A DNA stretch of 62,748 nt from Methanocorpusculum sp. GTDB taxonomy: Archaea > Halobacteriota > Methanomicrobia > Methanomicrobiales > Methanocorpusculaceae. Every line of letters begins with the position of its first letter. Position 1 is the stretch's first letter. Below, one piece after another: positions 44,190-53,325 of the stretch. Made by a program: the position numbers and the translations under genes. The notes beneath the pieces are model-generated. The model was not told the origin of the DNA and searched no databases. It saw only the letters and a program-made list of their open reading frames with translations. The DNA lies in NCBI GenBank assembly GCA_029987245.1, contig DALTWG010000002.1, positions 1 through 62,748 of the forward strand. Direction: 5' to 3'.

Positions 44190-47100
44190 GTGCATATTGT
44201 TCAAGTTGAAATAGATAACTTCAAATCATTTTCCAGAAAAACCAAAATCCCTTTTTACGAAGGATATACCGTCATTTCCGGACCGAACGGCTCGGGAAAA
44301 AGCAATATCATCGACTCCATTCTCTTTGTTTTATCCCTTACCTCGTCGCGCACCTTGCGCGCCGAGAAGATGACTGACTTTATCAACAACACCTCCGGCA
44401 AAAACATCGCCGAGGTTACGCTTACTTTTTCCGACAACACCAAAATCCGGCGCAGAATCAAGCAGTCCTCGCCCACCAACTACTACAGTTACTACTACCT
44501 TAACGAAAAAACCTCCTCGCAGGCCGAAATCATCGACTGGCTTGCAAAAGCCGGAATCCGCCCCCACGGCTACAATGTTGTCATGCAGGGAGATATCTCC
44601 CGTATTATGGACATGTCTGACACCGACCGGCGCAAAATCATCGACGAAATCGCCGGCGTTTCCGAATTCGACCGCAAAAAAGAGCAGGCTACCCAGGAAC
44701 TCGACCAGGTCCGGGCAAAAATCGAACGCGAAGAGATGATTTTAGCCCAGTACGCCGAGCAGCTCAAAGAACTCGCCGGGGCAAAAGAGGACGCGGTCAA
44801 ATACAAAAACCTGAAAAACGACCTGGATTACTTTAACGCCGCAAAACAGATGGCAGCCTTAAGGGACAAGGAGCGCGAAACCGGACTTTTAGCCGCCTCG
44901 CGCGACGAGCAGGTCTTGCAAAAGGAAAAGTTCGAGGAAGACATCCGCCTCGAGGAAAACGACCGGGATGCGCGCATTGAAGAACGCGACGACCTTGTCC
45001 GGCAGATTACCGAAAAGCGCGGCGCGGGATACCTTAATCTCATCGAAAAGCAGACCGAGGAAAAATCCACCATCCGCACCGCAGAAAGCACTATCGAACG
45101 CCTGAGAAAGGATAAAGAGTCCAATCTTTCCCAGATGAACACCATTTACATCGACCAGCAGAGAAGCCAGGGCATGCTGAATAAATCCATGAAAGATGCC
45201 CAGCAGTTAAGCATCGACAAGGCAAATCTCTCGATGGAGGTTGAAGGGCTGAAAAAGACGCTGGATAAGGCTCAGGATTTGGTCGCAAAGCGCAGCAAGG
45301 ACTCCAAAGGCGCGGCCGCAGAGTTAGCGCAGGTCATGAGCGATGAGGAGGCGCTGAAAAGCGAGCGCAACGAGATTTACCGGGAACGCGACCGGATTAT
45401 CGACCAGAGCAGAAGCCGTGAAATAGAGCTTGAAAAACTTCTGCGCAACAAGGAATACTTTGAAAAAGAGCGGCTGGAAAAGCAGCAGGAAATCGAATCC
45501 CTTGAAAAACAGGCGCGCGATGTCTCTGATGAGCGCAATGTCTTCGGCAAGCAGATTGCCTCGGCCGAGCGCAAAATGGTTGAGGCGCGCGATGAACTCA
45601 GTCATGTGCGCGAGGAAATCAGCCGGCTTGAAACGCGCCAGGCAAAACTGGCCGCCCAGGCAAAGGCTCTCGGAGGTTCGGACGATTCCATCAAGGCGGT
45701 TTCGGGAATGGAAGGCGTTTACGGCACGGTTGCCGAACTGGGCAAGGTGCTTAATTCAGGTCACACGATTGCGCTCAATATCGCTGCAGGCGGCCGGCTG
45801 AAAAATGTCATTGTAAACAATGACCAGACCGGTGCAAATGCGATTAATTACCTTAAACAGGAAGGCCTGGGCCGTCTTACTTTCCTGCCGCTGAACAAAA
45901 TGAAGCCGCAGGGGGCGCTGCCGCCTTTGGCCGGCAACGGCATTATTGATTATGCGATTAACTTAATCGATTTCGAGCCGGAGTTCAGGGACGCCTTTAA
46001 TCTGGTATTCGGCCAGACGGTTGTTGTGGAAACATTAGACGCCGGCCGTCGTCTTATGGGCCGCTACCGGATGGTTACCTTGGACGGCGATTTGCTTGAA
46101 AAGGGAGGCGCAATGACCGGCGGATCGATTTCCAAGGCGATGCAGCGCGGATTCGGCGTTGCGCCGGGGCGGGAATCTTCTGATATCGGCGCAAAAATCA
46201 CCGAACTGCGCCAGGACGAAGAGGACCTTAAAGCAGCGGTTGCGCGCCACCAGGCGGTTGTCGACGGACTGCGCCGGGAAAAAGGCGAGTTTGACACGAA
46301 AATCACGCAGATTGAGCTTGCAATCAAGGACTGCAACCGCGTGATTGACAAAGTAGAAACCGATGAGGTGGAAGCGAAAAACCTTCTGGAAGCAACCGAA
46401 AAGGACAAACGCGAAAGCGCGGCAAAGGTATCGGAACTCGAGGAAAAAGGCGATGCACTTTCCGACAAACTGGAAGCGCTTGAAGAAAAGAAGGCGGAAC
46501 TGCAAAAAGTCCTCAATCAGGATGAATATAATCTTTTAACCGAAGAACTCGGCAAAGCGCAGCGCAACTACAATGATGCGCAGGGCCGTCTCGAACGCAA
46601 GCAAAATGAGCTCAACAGCGTAAACCTGGAGAAAAATTTCCATAAGAGAAATGTAGAAGACAAAAACAAGCAGCGTGCAGCGCTCGATGAGAAAAACAAG
46701 GAGATTGAAGAGGAAATCAACGGCCTTCGCGGCGACATAGCGCGTGCAAACGAGGCATTGAAAGCTTTAGAAGCGGAACTGAGCTCATTCCAGGGTGAAA
46801 TCGCCGAACTTGAAGAGCAGAGAAAAACGCTTGACCAGGCGGTTTCCGACTCGCAGATTCGCATTGCAACCTTAAACGGCGATGTGGAGCGCTGCGTTAT
46901 CCAGATAAAAGCGATTGATGAGAAAACCGAAGCGCTTGCCAAAGAAATTGCAGAAATCCGCGGAACCATTGAAGGCGACATCGAATGCAACCTTACGGCA
47001 GATGAAATCCAGGATAAAATCATCTCGACCGAGCGCGCAATCCGCCGGCTTGGCGATGTCAATATGCAGGCAATCGACCAGTATGACGATTTATTAAAGC

Positions 47101-47648
47101 GAACAGAGGAAAAGACGGAAAAGAAAAACACGCTCTCGCGCGAACGCGAAGACCTTCTGGAAAAGATTGAAAGCTTCCGGCAGATGAAGCATGACGCCTT
47201 TATGGAGGCCTATAATGCGATTGCAGAAAATTTCAGCAGTATTTACCTCCGCTTAAACGAAGGCGAGGGCCGGCTTGTTTTAGATGTGCCCGAAGACCCC
47301 TTCCAGGGCGGCATGACCTTTGAAGTCTCGCCCCGCGGCAAAGAAGTTCACCGCTTAAATATGATGTCGGGCGGCGAAAAATCGCTTACTACGCTTTCGT
47401 TCATCTTTGCCATCCAGCAGTTTATGCCGGCGCCGTTCTACGCTTTGGACGAGGTTGATTCCAACCTCGACGGTCTCAACGTCGAGCACCTGTCGCACAT
47501 GGTGCGGGAGATTTGTGAAAACAGTCAGTTTATCATTGTTTCGCACAGAAAGCCGATGATTGAAGCTGCAGACAGAATGATGGGTGTAACCGTCCGCGCA
47601 AGCGACAAGAGCACTCTTGTAACCGGTGTGAAACCCAATAATGACTGA
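44190..47648 (+). CDS. smc: Chromosome segregation ATPase SMC
   Basis: 1152 residues. Starts with GTG. Walker A GPNGSGKS at 31-38, long coiled coils about 170-500 and 680-1000, and a hinge in between (about 510-670, including SGMEGVYGTVAELGKVL). ABC signature LNMMSGGEKSLTTLSFIFAI, Walker B ALDEVDSNLDGLN and the D-loop lie at the end. A complete head-hinge-head architecture. Forms a condensin with ScpA downstream (8-nt overlap). Archaeal condensin shapes and segregates the chromosome. Confidence 0.97.
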   Translation: MHIVQVEIDNFKSFSRKTKIPFYEGYTVISGPNGSGKSNIIDSILFVLSLTSSRTLRAEKMTDFINNTSGKNIAEVTLTFSDNTKIRRRIKQSSPTNYYSYYYLNEKTSSQAEIIDWLAKAGIRPHGYNVVMQGDISRIMDMSDTDRRKIIDEIAGVSEFDRKKEQATQELDQVRAKIEREEMILAQYAEQLKELAGAKEDAVKYKNLKNDLDYFNAAKQMAALRDKERETGLLAASRDEQVLQKEKFEEDIRLEENDRDARIEERDDLVRQITEKRGAGYLNLIEKQTEEKSTIRTAESTIERLRKDKESNLSQMNTIYIDQQRSQGMLNKSMKDAQQLSIDKANLSMEVEGLKKTLDKAQDLVAKRSKDSKGAAAELAQVMSDEEALKSERNEIYRERDRIIDQSRSREIELEKLLRNKEYFEKERLEKQQEIESLEKQARDVSDERNVFGKQIASAERKMVEARDELSHVREEISRLETRQAKLAAQAKALGGSDDSIKAVSGMEGVYGTVAELGKVLNSGHTIALNIAAGGRLKNVIVNNDQTGANAINYLKQEGLGRLTFLPLNKMKPQGALPPLAGNGIIDYAINLIDFEPEFRDAFNLVFGQTVVVETLDAGRRLMGRYRMVTLDGDLLEKGGAMTGGSISKAMQRGFGVAPGRESSDIGAKITELRQDEEDLKAAVARHQAVVDGLRREKGEFDTKITQIELAIKDCNRVIDKVETDEVEAKNLLEATEKDKRESAAKVSELEEKGDALSDKLEALEEKKAELQKVLNQDEYNLLTEELGKAQRNYNDAQGRLERKQNELNSVNLEKNFHKRNVEDKNKQRAALDEKNKEIEEEINGLRGDIARANEALKALEAELSSFQGEIAELEEQRKTLDQAVSDSQIRIATLNGDVERCVIQIKAIDEKTEALAKEIAEIRGTIEGDIECNLTADEIQDKIISTERAIRRLGDVNMQAIDQYDDLLKRTEEKTEKKNTLSREREDLLEKIESFRQMKHDAFMEAYNAIAENFSSIYLRLNEGEGRLVLDVPEDPFQGGMTFEVSPRGKEVHRLNMMSGGEKSLTTLSFIFAIQQFMPAPFYALDEVDSNLDGLNVEHLSHMVREICENSQFIIVSHRKPMIEAADRMMGVTVRASDKSTLVTGVKPNND

Positions 47649-48447
47649 GACTGAAGCGCAGATTTTGCAGGTGGCAATAGACGGCAGCGAGGACCCTATT
47701 GAGCTCCTCTTAAAGATGGCGGAAAAAGGCGATATCGACCCGTGGAACATCAATATCATTGATGTTACAAGCCGGTTTTTGTCCGCGCTCGAAGAGCGGC
47801 ATGCTTTGAATCTGCGTGTTTCCGGCCGCCATATTTTCATGGCGTCGCAGCTTTTGCGCATGAAGGCGGAGATGCTCGATGAGCCTGAGCCCGAACCGGA
47901 CGACTTCGAGGAACCTGACCAGTTTAACGAGGCCGGGGACCCGTTCACCGATGACGCGGCCGGATTTGGTCTCGGGCAGATTGATTTGCTTGAGCGCGAA
48001 ATCCAGCGGCGGCTGAAGCGAAAGGATGTGCGTCACCGCACCACAAACCTGTATGAGTTAATCAAGCAGCTGCGCCTGGCGGAAAAAACCGAACGGCGCC
48101 GCCAGCGGCGTCAGCGCTATATCGACTTCGAGGACGAACTGTTCGAGGAGCCGACAGCAGAAGAGGTCGTAAGCATCGCGCACGATGAAGACTATGAGCG
48201 GATGGCAGCTGAAATCTTTGAGATTATCCGCGGGCATCCGGATGCAAGGGACCCGGGTATTTCACTGGTGGAGCTGCGCTCTATTCTGCACTGGCCGATG
48301 TATATGGTGTATCTGCCGTGTCTGTTTTTAGTGCAGGGCGGGCAGGTTGACCTGGAACAGGATGAGTTGTTTGGCGATTTGTGGGTGGTGCTTTTGTCTG
48401 ATGCGGCGGGCGCCGCGCCCAAAGCCGCTTTAGAGGAGGGGGTGTAA
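47641..48447 (+). CDS. scpA: Segregation and condensation protein A
   Basis: 268 residues. The kleisin of SMC. N-terminal helical domain with LLLKMAEKGDIDPWNINIID, the characteristic first element, and a C-terminal winged helix (LVELRSILHWPMYMVYLPCL) that binds the SMC head. The acidic linker (EPEPEPDDFEEPDQ) is typical. Its start overlaps the smc stop by 8 nt. A small ORF follows immediately. No scpB is present in the window. Confidence 0.92.
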   Translation: MTETEAQILQVAIDGSEDPIELLLKMAEKGDIDPWNINIIDVTSRFLSALEERHALNLRVSGRHIFMASQLLRMKAEMLDEPEPEPDDFEEPDQFNEAGDPFTDDAAGFGLGQIDLLEREIQRRLKRKDVRHRTTNLYELIKQLRLAEKTERRRQRRQRYIDFEDELFEEPTAEEVVSIAHDEDYERMAAEIFEIIRGHPDARDPGISLVELRSILHWPMYMVYLPCLFLVQGGQVDLEQDELFGDLWVVLLSDAAGAAPKAALEEGV

Positions 48448-48448
48448 T

Positions 48449-48568
48449 ATGGTTGTGCAGCGGCGACGGGCGAAGAAGAATTATTTCTGGTGGATTGTGC
48501 TTGCAGTGGTGCTTTTTGCAGCGCTCGCGGCTTTTCTGGTGCTGGTTATCGGCGGGCTGATTCATTAA
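48449..48568 (+). CDS. 39-residue single-helix membrane peptide
   Basis: The reading frame starts at the ATG directly after scpA (1-nt gap) with GAGGAGGGGG about 9-15 nt upstream, and gives MVVQRRRAKKNYFWWIVL followed by an Ala/Leu/Val membrane helix and a short GGLIH end. Basic N-terminus in, one helix. Too short for routine gene calling, but the SD and the tight spacing make it a good candidate, perhaps tethering the SMC complex to the membrane (inference). Confidence 0.55.
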   Translation: MVVQRRRAKKNYFWWIVLAVVLFAALAAFLVLVIGGLIH

Positions 48569-48578
48569 GCAAAATCTT

Positions 48579-48705
48579 TTGTAACTATTTCCGCCCCCCC
48601 TGTTTTTTAGAGACTGAAATTAGTGGTTAAAGTGCATCTTATTCTTAATCTAATAAAGGCTGTCAGAGTCGCTCGTCGTAAAAAAAGGGTGTCGAATAGT
48701 TACAA
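48579..48705. mobile_element. 127-bp MITE with TTGTAACTATT terminal repeats
   Basis: TTGTAACTATT (48579-48589) is matched by AATAGTTACAA at 48695-48705. The similarity extends inward as C-rich then T-rich (GCCCCCCCTGTTTTTTA against TAAAAAAAGGGTGTCG). No coding capacity. It sits between the SMC operon and the EF-Tu-like gene. The left end, including the C-run, matches that of the relic at 53512 with the transposase fragment, so it was probably moved by that transposase. Confidence 0.7.
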
Positions 48706-48750
48706 TACATTTAGACAAACTATAACCCCGCATACAACCAATAGTATAGC

Positions 48751-49716
48751 ATGCCTAATCTTACAGTTGCAGTATTAGCACCCAACGGATATGCCAAAGA
48801 ACTTGGCAAAAAAGGAACCAGTACCGATATTACCTTCTATAACCTGAAAAAAGGCCACACCACCGTAACCCTTTTGGAGCCCACACGCTACCCTGACAGG
48901 CTTGCGCCGCTCTTTTATGTCGTATCCATGGCACACGAGGCAATAGTTGTCGTATCAGAAATAACCCCGATGCTTGCCGAATGGATTTTAATGCTCGACT
49001 GCGCAAAAGTACCGGCAGGAACCATTATTTTAAAGAATTACATCCAGCCGGACCAGATTGCTCCTCTGATTAAAGGAACCGTACTGGAAAACTACAAAAT
49101 AACCGAAGAGGACTTTATCACTCTATCCGCAGAACTTCTTGAACGCGCGGCTGCAAGACCTGACGGCGAGCCCAAAGAAGGCGCGGCCGGTTCTGTCCCG
49201 GTAGACCACCATTTCAATGTAAAAGGCGTGGGCACGGTCATTTTAGGCTGCGTTGCCGACGGCTGGATTAAAAAGCATGACAAAATGCGGGTTGAACCGA
49301 CGGACAAAATCTGCCAGATTCGCTCGGTGCAGAAACATGACGACGATTTTGCCTTTGCAATCGCAGGCGACCGTGTCGGCTGCGCGCTCAAAGACATTGA
49401 CGCCGAAGACCTGGACCGCGGTTATGTCTTAACGACAGATAAAGCCGTTGTGCACGCAAATACGATTACAGGCAAAGCGCATCTCGTAAAATACTGGCCG
49501 GCGGAGCTCAAAGACCAGATGGTTATTTCCATCGGACACTGGATGCAGTTTTTATCCGCGCGCGTTACCGCAGTTGACAACGGTACTGACTGGCACAATC
49601 CGGTTATCACCATCGAAGTCGAGACGCCGCTTGTCTACAAACCGGGCGATTCAGCGGTTATTCACTATCTTGACGGCGGAAAACTGAGAATTGTCGGAAC
49701 ACTCGACCTCGCATAA
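48751..49716 (+). CDS. EF-Tu/SelB-like protein without GTPase motifs
   Basis: 321 residues. The N-terminal about 150 residues follow the GTPase fold, but the P-loop GHVDxGKT is missing (VLAPNGYAKELGKKGTSTDI), and there is no NKxD. The C-terminal half has the EF-Tu domain 2 and 3 beta-barrels (HHFNVKGVGTVILGCVADGW, GDRVGCALKDIDAEDLDRGYV) that in SelB/aIF2-gamma bind tRNA. A pseudo-GTPase of the translation factor family, widely seen in methanogens I believe. A role in tRNA or selenocysteine-related processes is plausible but unproven. No TATA or SD obvious. Confidence 0.7.
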   Translation: MPNLTVAVLAPNGYAKELGKKGTSTDITFYNLKKGHTTVTLLEPTRYPDRLAPLFYVVSMAHEAIVVVSEITPMLAEWILMLDCAKVPAGTIILKNYIQPDQIAPLIKGTVLENYKITEEDFITLSAELLERAAARPDGEPKEGAAGSVPVDHHFNVKGVGTVILGCVADGWIKKHDKMRVEPTDKICQIRSVQKHDDDFAFAIAGDRVGCALKDIDAEDLDRGYVLTTDKAVVHANTITGKAHLVKYWPAELKDQMVISIGHWMQFLSARVTAVDNGTDWHNPVITIEVETPLVYKPGDSAVIHYLDGGKLRIVGTLDLA

Positions 49717-50445
49717 ATGCAGTACGCCATCTCAACACACTGTTTTTCCGCGCTGCCGCTTGCAGACGCGCTGGAAAAGCTTGCGCCCCATACAAAGCAT
49801 GTGGAAATCATGTCCTCCGGCCGGCATTTTTTAGAAAATGCCGAACCGCTTGCGTCTTTTAATTTCCACTGGTCGATTCACGCGCCGACCGACGGCGTAA
49901 ATCCTGCGTCGGTTCTCGAACCGGTGCGCAAAGCGTCTGTTAAGGTAATCTGCGATACGTTTGCTGTTGCGGCAGAAGCCGGCGCGCCTGTGGTTTTCCA
50001 TCCGGGAAACTATGCATGGAAACAGGAGCGGGAGGCCGCCTGCGCCGCGCTTTCGCGCTCGCTTGCCGAACTCCACGCTTTTGCAAATGAATGCGGCGTG
50101 GAGTTTTTTGCAGAAAACATGGGCAACTGGGGGCTTTTTTTCCTGCAGAGTCCTGAAGACCTGTCCCTCTTTTCCGGGACAAAATTCTGTCTTGACGTAG
50201 GGCACGCAAACGAGTGCAAAACACTCGATGCGTTCTTAAATGTGCCCTTTTCCCACATTCACCTGCATGACAATGCAGGCGATGCCGATACGCATTCTGC
50301 AATCGGCGAGGGAACCATAGATTTTGCCGCGGTTCTTGCAAAAATCGCCGAAAACCGCGTTGAGCATCCGGTTATTGAATGTGCCGCGTTTGAGGACGTG
50401 CTCAAAAGCCTTGCCGCCTTACAGAAAATGGAGGAGAACGTATGA
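49717..50445 (+). CDS. Sugar-phosphate isomerase/epimerase-like TIM barrel
   Basis: 242 residues of the xylose isomerase-like/AP endonuclease 2 fold. Typical metal-ligand blocks are visible: FNFHWSIHAPTD, VVFHPGNYA, VEFFAENMGNWG (Glu), FCLDVGHANECK (Asp-His) and HIHLHDNAGDADTHSAIGEG. Likely two-metal. Substrate unknown. Starts directly after the previous stop and overlaps the next gene by 4 nt. Confidence 0.78.
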   Translation: MQYAISTHCFSALPLADALEKLAPHTKHVEIMSSGRHFLENAEPLASFNFHWSIHAPTDGVNPASVLEPVRKASVKVICDTFAVAAEAGAPVVFHPGNYAWKQEREAACAALSRSLAELHAFANECGVEFFAENMGNWGLFFLQSPEDLSLFSGTKFCLDVGHANECKTLDAFLNVPFSHIHLHDNAGDADTHSAIGEGTIDFAAVLAKIAENRVEHPVIECAAFEDVLKSLAALQKMEENV

Positions 50446-51191
50446 AAATTTCCCGCTGGACAATTATGCTTTCAGTTATTCTGATTGCATTATCCATTCT
50501 TATCTTTGTGATAAAAGTGCTTGTTATCGGCGACAATCCCGAATCCGGGACGCTTTCCTACATATTCAATGCCCTCGGTTTCCTGCCGCTGAATGTGTTG
50601 TTTGTCACGCTTCTCTTAAGCAGCATGCTGAATATGCGTGCCAAACGCGAGCGCGAGGAAAAAACAAAGATGGTCTTTACGCTGTTTTTTACCGAAATAG
50701 GCTCGGAACTGCTGCGGACTTTTGTCGCAGGCGACGCAGAGGCAGCGCTCATCCGGGAAAAGATGGCGGTCAAATCCGGCTGGAAACATGCCGAATTTGC
50801 GCAGGCAATCGCCGATGCAGGCGAGCTTTGCAAAAAGACCACGCCCTCTGCCGCGGATTTTAACCGGATGCGCAATCTCCTGCTTGCAAAACACGATTTC
50901 CTGCTGCGCCTGATTGAAAATCCGGTCCTGCTGGAGCAGGAGTTAGTATCCCGCCTGCTGCAGGATTTATTCCATCTGGAGACAGAACTGGTCGCCCGCG
51001 GAGAGATTGCAGAGGAAAACGCCGCGGACCTGGCACATTTGCGCGGGGACGTGAACCGCGCGTATGCAAATTTAGCAAAACTCTGGCTCACGCACATGGA
51101 GTATCTTTCCAGGAATTACCCGTATCTGCTTTCCTATTCGCTGAGAACGAGCCCGTTTATTACGGAAAATGAGGTAATGATTAAGGAGTAA
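50442..51191 (+). CDS. Membrane protein with helical cytoplasmic domain
   Basis: 249 residues. Two membrane helices at the N-terminus (about 8-30 and 43-63), then a long helical, charged soluble domain (AKREREEKTKMVFTLFFTEI; EQELVSRLLQDLFHLETELV). Overlap ATGA with the isomerase suggests they are coupled. No family recognised. Confidence 0.6.
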   Translation: MKISRWTIMLSVILIALSILIFVIKVLVIGDNPESGTLSYIFNALGFLPLNVLFVTLLLSSMLNMRAKREREEKTKMVFTLFFTEIGSELLRTFVAGDAEAALIREKMAVKSGWKHAEFAQAIADAGELCKKTTPSAADFNRMRNLLLAKHDFLLRLIENPVLLEQELVSRLLQDLFHLETELVARGEIAEENAADLAHLRGDVNRAYANLAKLWLTHMEYLSRNYPYLLSYSLRTSPFITENEVMIKE

Positions 51192-51253
51192 ACCGACCCG
51201 GCTCACCCCCTATCCACTTGTTTATTACCTCACGCAACCCATTACTATACCAA

Positions 51254-52582
51254 ATGCCAGATGAAATAGAAAATATCCTGAAGCGGCTTGAAACCGACAA
51301 TGTAAAATCCGTTCTCCTTCAGTTCTCCGACCTGGAAGGAAAAACCAAAAACGTGGCAATACCCACCAAACAGATGAAAAAAGCCCTGACTGTGGGAATC
51401 AGTTTTGACGGCTCATCCATTCAGGGATTTGCCCGCCTTGAAGAATCCGATATGGTGCTGCGCCCGGAAATAGAAACCTACCAGATTATCCCCTGGTCCG
51501 AGCCGGATTTCAGGATTGCGCGCTTTATCTGCAGCGTGTACACAACCCGGGGCGAGCCTTTCACCGGCGACCCCCGCTACATCTTGCAGTGCCAGCTTAA
51601 AAAAGCGGCGGAGATGGGTTATACCTTTAATGTCGGGCCGGAAATGGAATTTTTCCTCTTCAAACGCGACGAAGCGGGACACGCAACTGTCGCCCTTCAG
51701 GACCATGGCAGTTATTTCGACCAGACGCCAACCGACCCGGGAGAAGATGTGCGCCGCGACCTTGTTATTCAGTTATCCGAAATGGGCTTTGACATCGAGG
51801 CATCGCACCATGAAGTCGCACCCTCGCAGCATGAAATCGATTTCACTTACGGCGATGCGCTTGCCATGGCAGACAAGGTGGTTACCTTCAAGTATGCGGC
51901 AAAAACCCTTGCCATAAAGCACAACCTGCACGCCACTTTCATGGCAAAACCTATCTACGGCATCAACGGCTCGGGAATGCATGTCAACTGTTCGCTTATG
52001 AAAGACGGCAAAAACGCCTTTTTCGATGAAAACGGCGAACACCAGCTCTCCGATACGGCAAGATACTTTATCGGCGGGGTGCTTAAACACATCGAAGGCA
52101 TTACCCGGATTGCAAATCCGACAGTAAACTCCTACAAACGTCTGATTCCCGGCTACGAAGCCCCGGTTTATATCGGCTGGTCCGCAATGAACCGCTCCGC
52201 CTTAATCAGAGTCCCCTCCTCGCGCGGCAAAAGCACCCGGGCCGAGGTCAGAAGCCCTGACCCGACCTGCAACCCGTATCTCACCTTTGCCGTGATATTG
52301 GCGGCAGGCCTGGACGGTATCGAGAATAAGATTGCGCCGCCGGAAAGTGTTGATGACAATATCTTTAGAATGACGGCGGCCGAACGCGAAGAAGCCCATA
52401 TCCAGTGCCTGCCGGAAAGCCTCATCGATGCAAACTCCGCACTTATGATGGACAAACTGCTGTGCAGCGTATTGGGCGAGCATGTGGTAAATCAGATAGG
52501 AAGAATTGCCGGGCTGGAATGGTCGGAATATTCACGGGCCATTACCGACTGGGAGATAAAGCGGTATCTGGCAAATTACTAA
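51254..52582 (+). CDS. glnA: Glutamine synthetase, type I
   Basis: Makes glutamine from glutamate, ammonia and ATP. 442 residues, GSI type: N-terminal beta-grasp with FSDLEGKTKNVAI, GISFDGSSIQGFA, catalytic-domain motifs PEMEFFLF, GINGSGMHVNCSLM (ammonia/Glu site), NPTVNSYKRLIPGYEAPVYI and RVPSSRGKSTRAEVRSPDPT. No adenylylation system nearby. ATG 51254 chosen (MPDEIENIL). TATA-like GTTTATTAC 26-35 nt before, so leaderless initiation is likely. The in-frame TTG region at 51218 is upstream of the TATA and rejected. Confidence 0.95.
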   Translation: MPDEIENILKRLETDNVKSVLLQFSDLEGKTKNVAIPTKQMKKALTVGISFDGSSIQGFARLEESDMVLRPEIETYQIIPWSEPDFRIARFICSVYTTRGEPFTGDPRYILQCQLKKAAEMGYTFNVGPEMEFFLFKRDEAGHATVALQDHGSYFDQTPTDPGEDVRRDLVIQLSEMGFDIEASHHEVAPSQHEIDFTYGDALAMADKVVTFKYAAKTLAIKHNLHATFMAKPIYGINGSGMHVNCSLMKDGKNAFFDENGEHQLSDTARYFIGGVLKHIEGITRIANPTVNSYKRLIPGYEAPVYIGWSAMNRSALIRVPSSRGKSTRAEVRSPDPTCNPYLTFAVILAAGLDGIENKIAPPESVDDNIFRMTAAEREEAHIQCLPESLIDANSALMMDKLLCSVLGEHVVNQIGRIAGLEWSEYSRAITDWEIKRYLANY

Positions 52583-52724
52583 TTCTTTTTTCCCCGCATC
52601 GGCATTTCCCGAAAATTCAAGTTTGCACAAACTGACGCCTGAAAATTATTGAAGTACGATTTATTTTTTGCGCAACGCCATGCATGTACGTAAGTTTATA
52701 TGTAGTGTGAACTATCATAATATA

Positions 52725-53324
52725 ATGTTAAAAATACCTTATGACAAAAGAATACCTCCATTGTCACGCATACAAGTGGATTCACTTAGTTCATATAAAG
52801 ATTTAAAAAATCCGCAACATCAATGGGATTATAAAATTCCAAAATCAAAAACAACTGGTGCGGATTGTTACATGATTAATAATTATTTAAGAGGGCTGAT
52901 TCATCCAAATGATAAAGATGTCAAGCAAATAATCGAATTAATAAAAAACATAAATTCTGCAATTCATGCGATACCAAATACAGAAAATAGAATTTTATTT
53001 CGCGGTTACACTAATCCAAACAGAATATTGGAATTAAAACGAGGTGAATTCTTTATTGAGGATGCTTTTGTCAGTTCTACTGAATCAAAAGATGTTGCGG
53101 TATATTACGCTACGAAAAATCAGGATGTAACAACCCCCGTAATATCTATGTGCCAGTATAATTCGACAATTCCTATGATTTATTTTGATGAGGATGAGGA
53201 GGAATGGTTATTGCCTCCAAAACTTGAATTTAAAGTAACATCAATTAACAATTTAAAAATGAGAGACGAAAAAGGAAAAATTCGTAATGGGAAATTATTT
53301 AAGTTAAAGAGGATAATTACATAA
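52725..53324 (+). CDS. Predicted mono-ADP-ribosyltransferase (R-S-E type)
   Basis: About 199 residues. The three NAD-binding signatures of arginine-type ADP-ribosyltransferases occur in order: Arg93 in ILFRGYTNP, the Ser-rich strand AFVSSTESKDVAVYYA (S117-S118-T119), and the E-x-E loop EEEWLLPPKLEFKV (E158, E160), which in this class begins the EvLLP strand. No signal peptide or membrane segment. GC is far lower than neighbours (AT-rich codons). ATG 52725 lies about 25 nt after a TATA box (TTTATATGT, 52695-52703), so a leaderless start is likely. ATG 52680 is possible. A toxin, phage-type or defence effector are alternatives. Followed by a 54-residue ORF 1 nt later. Confidence 0.68.
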   Translation: MLKIPYDKRIPPLSRIQVDSLSSYKDLKNPQHQWDYKIPKSKTTGADCYMINNYLRGLIHPNDKDVKQIIELIKNINSAIHAIPNTENRILFRGYTNPNRILELKRGEFFIEDAFVSSTESKDVAVYYATKNQDVTTPVISMCQYNSTIPMIYFDEDEEEWLLPPKLEFKVTSINNLKMRDEKGKIRNGKLFKLKRIIT

Positions 53325-53325
53325 T

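Noticed and set aside
43383..44204. 273-codon frame opposite the Pro-rich protein
   Set aside because: Antisense to a gene with SD and operon context. Ser/Gly-rich shadow.
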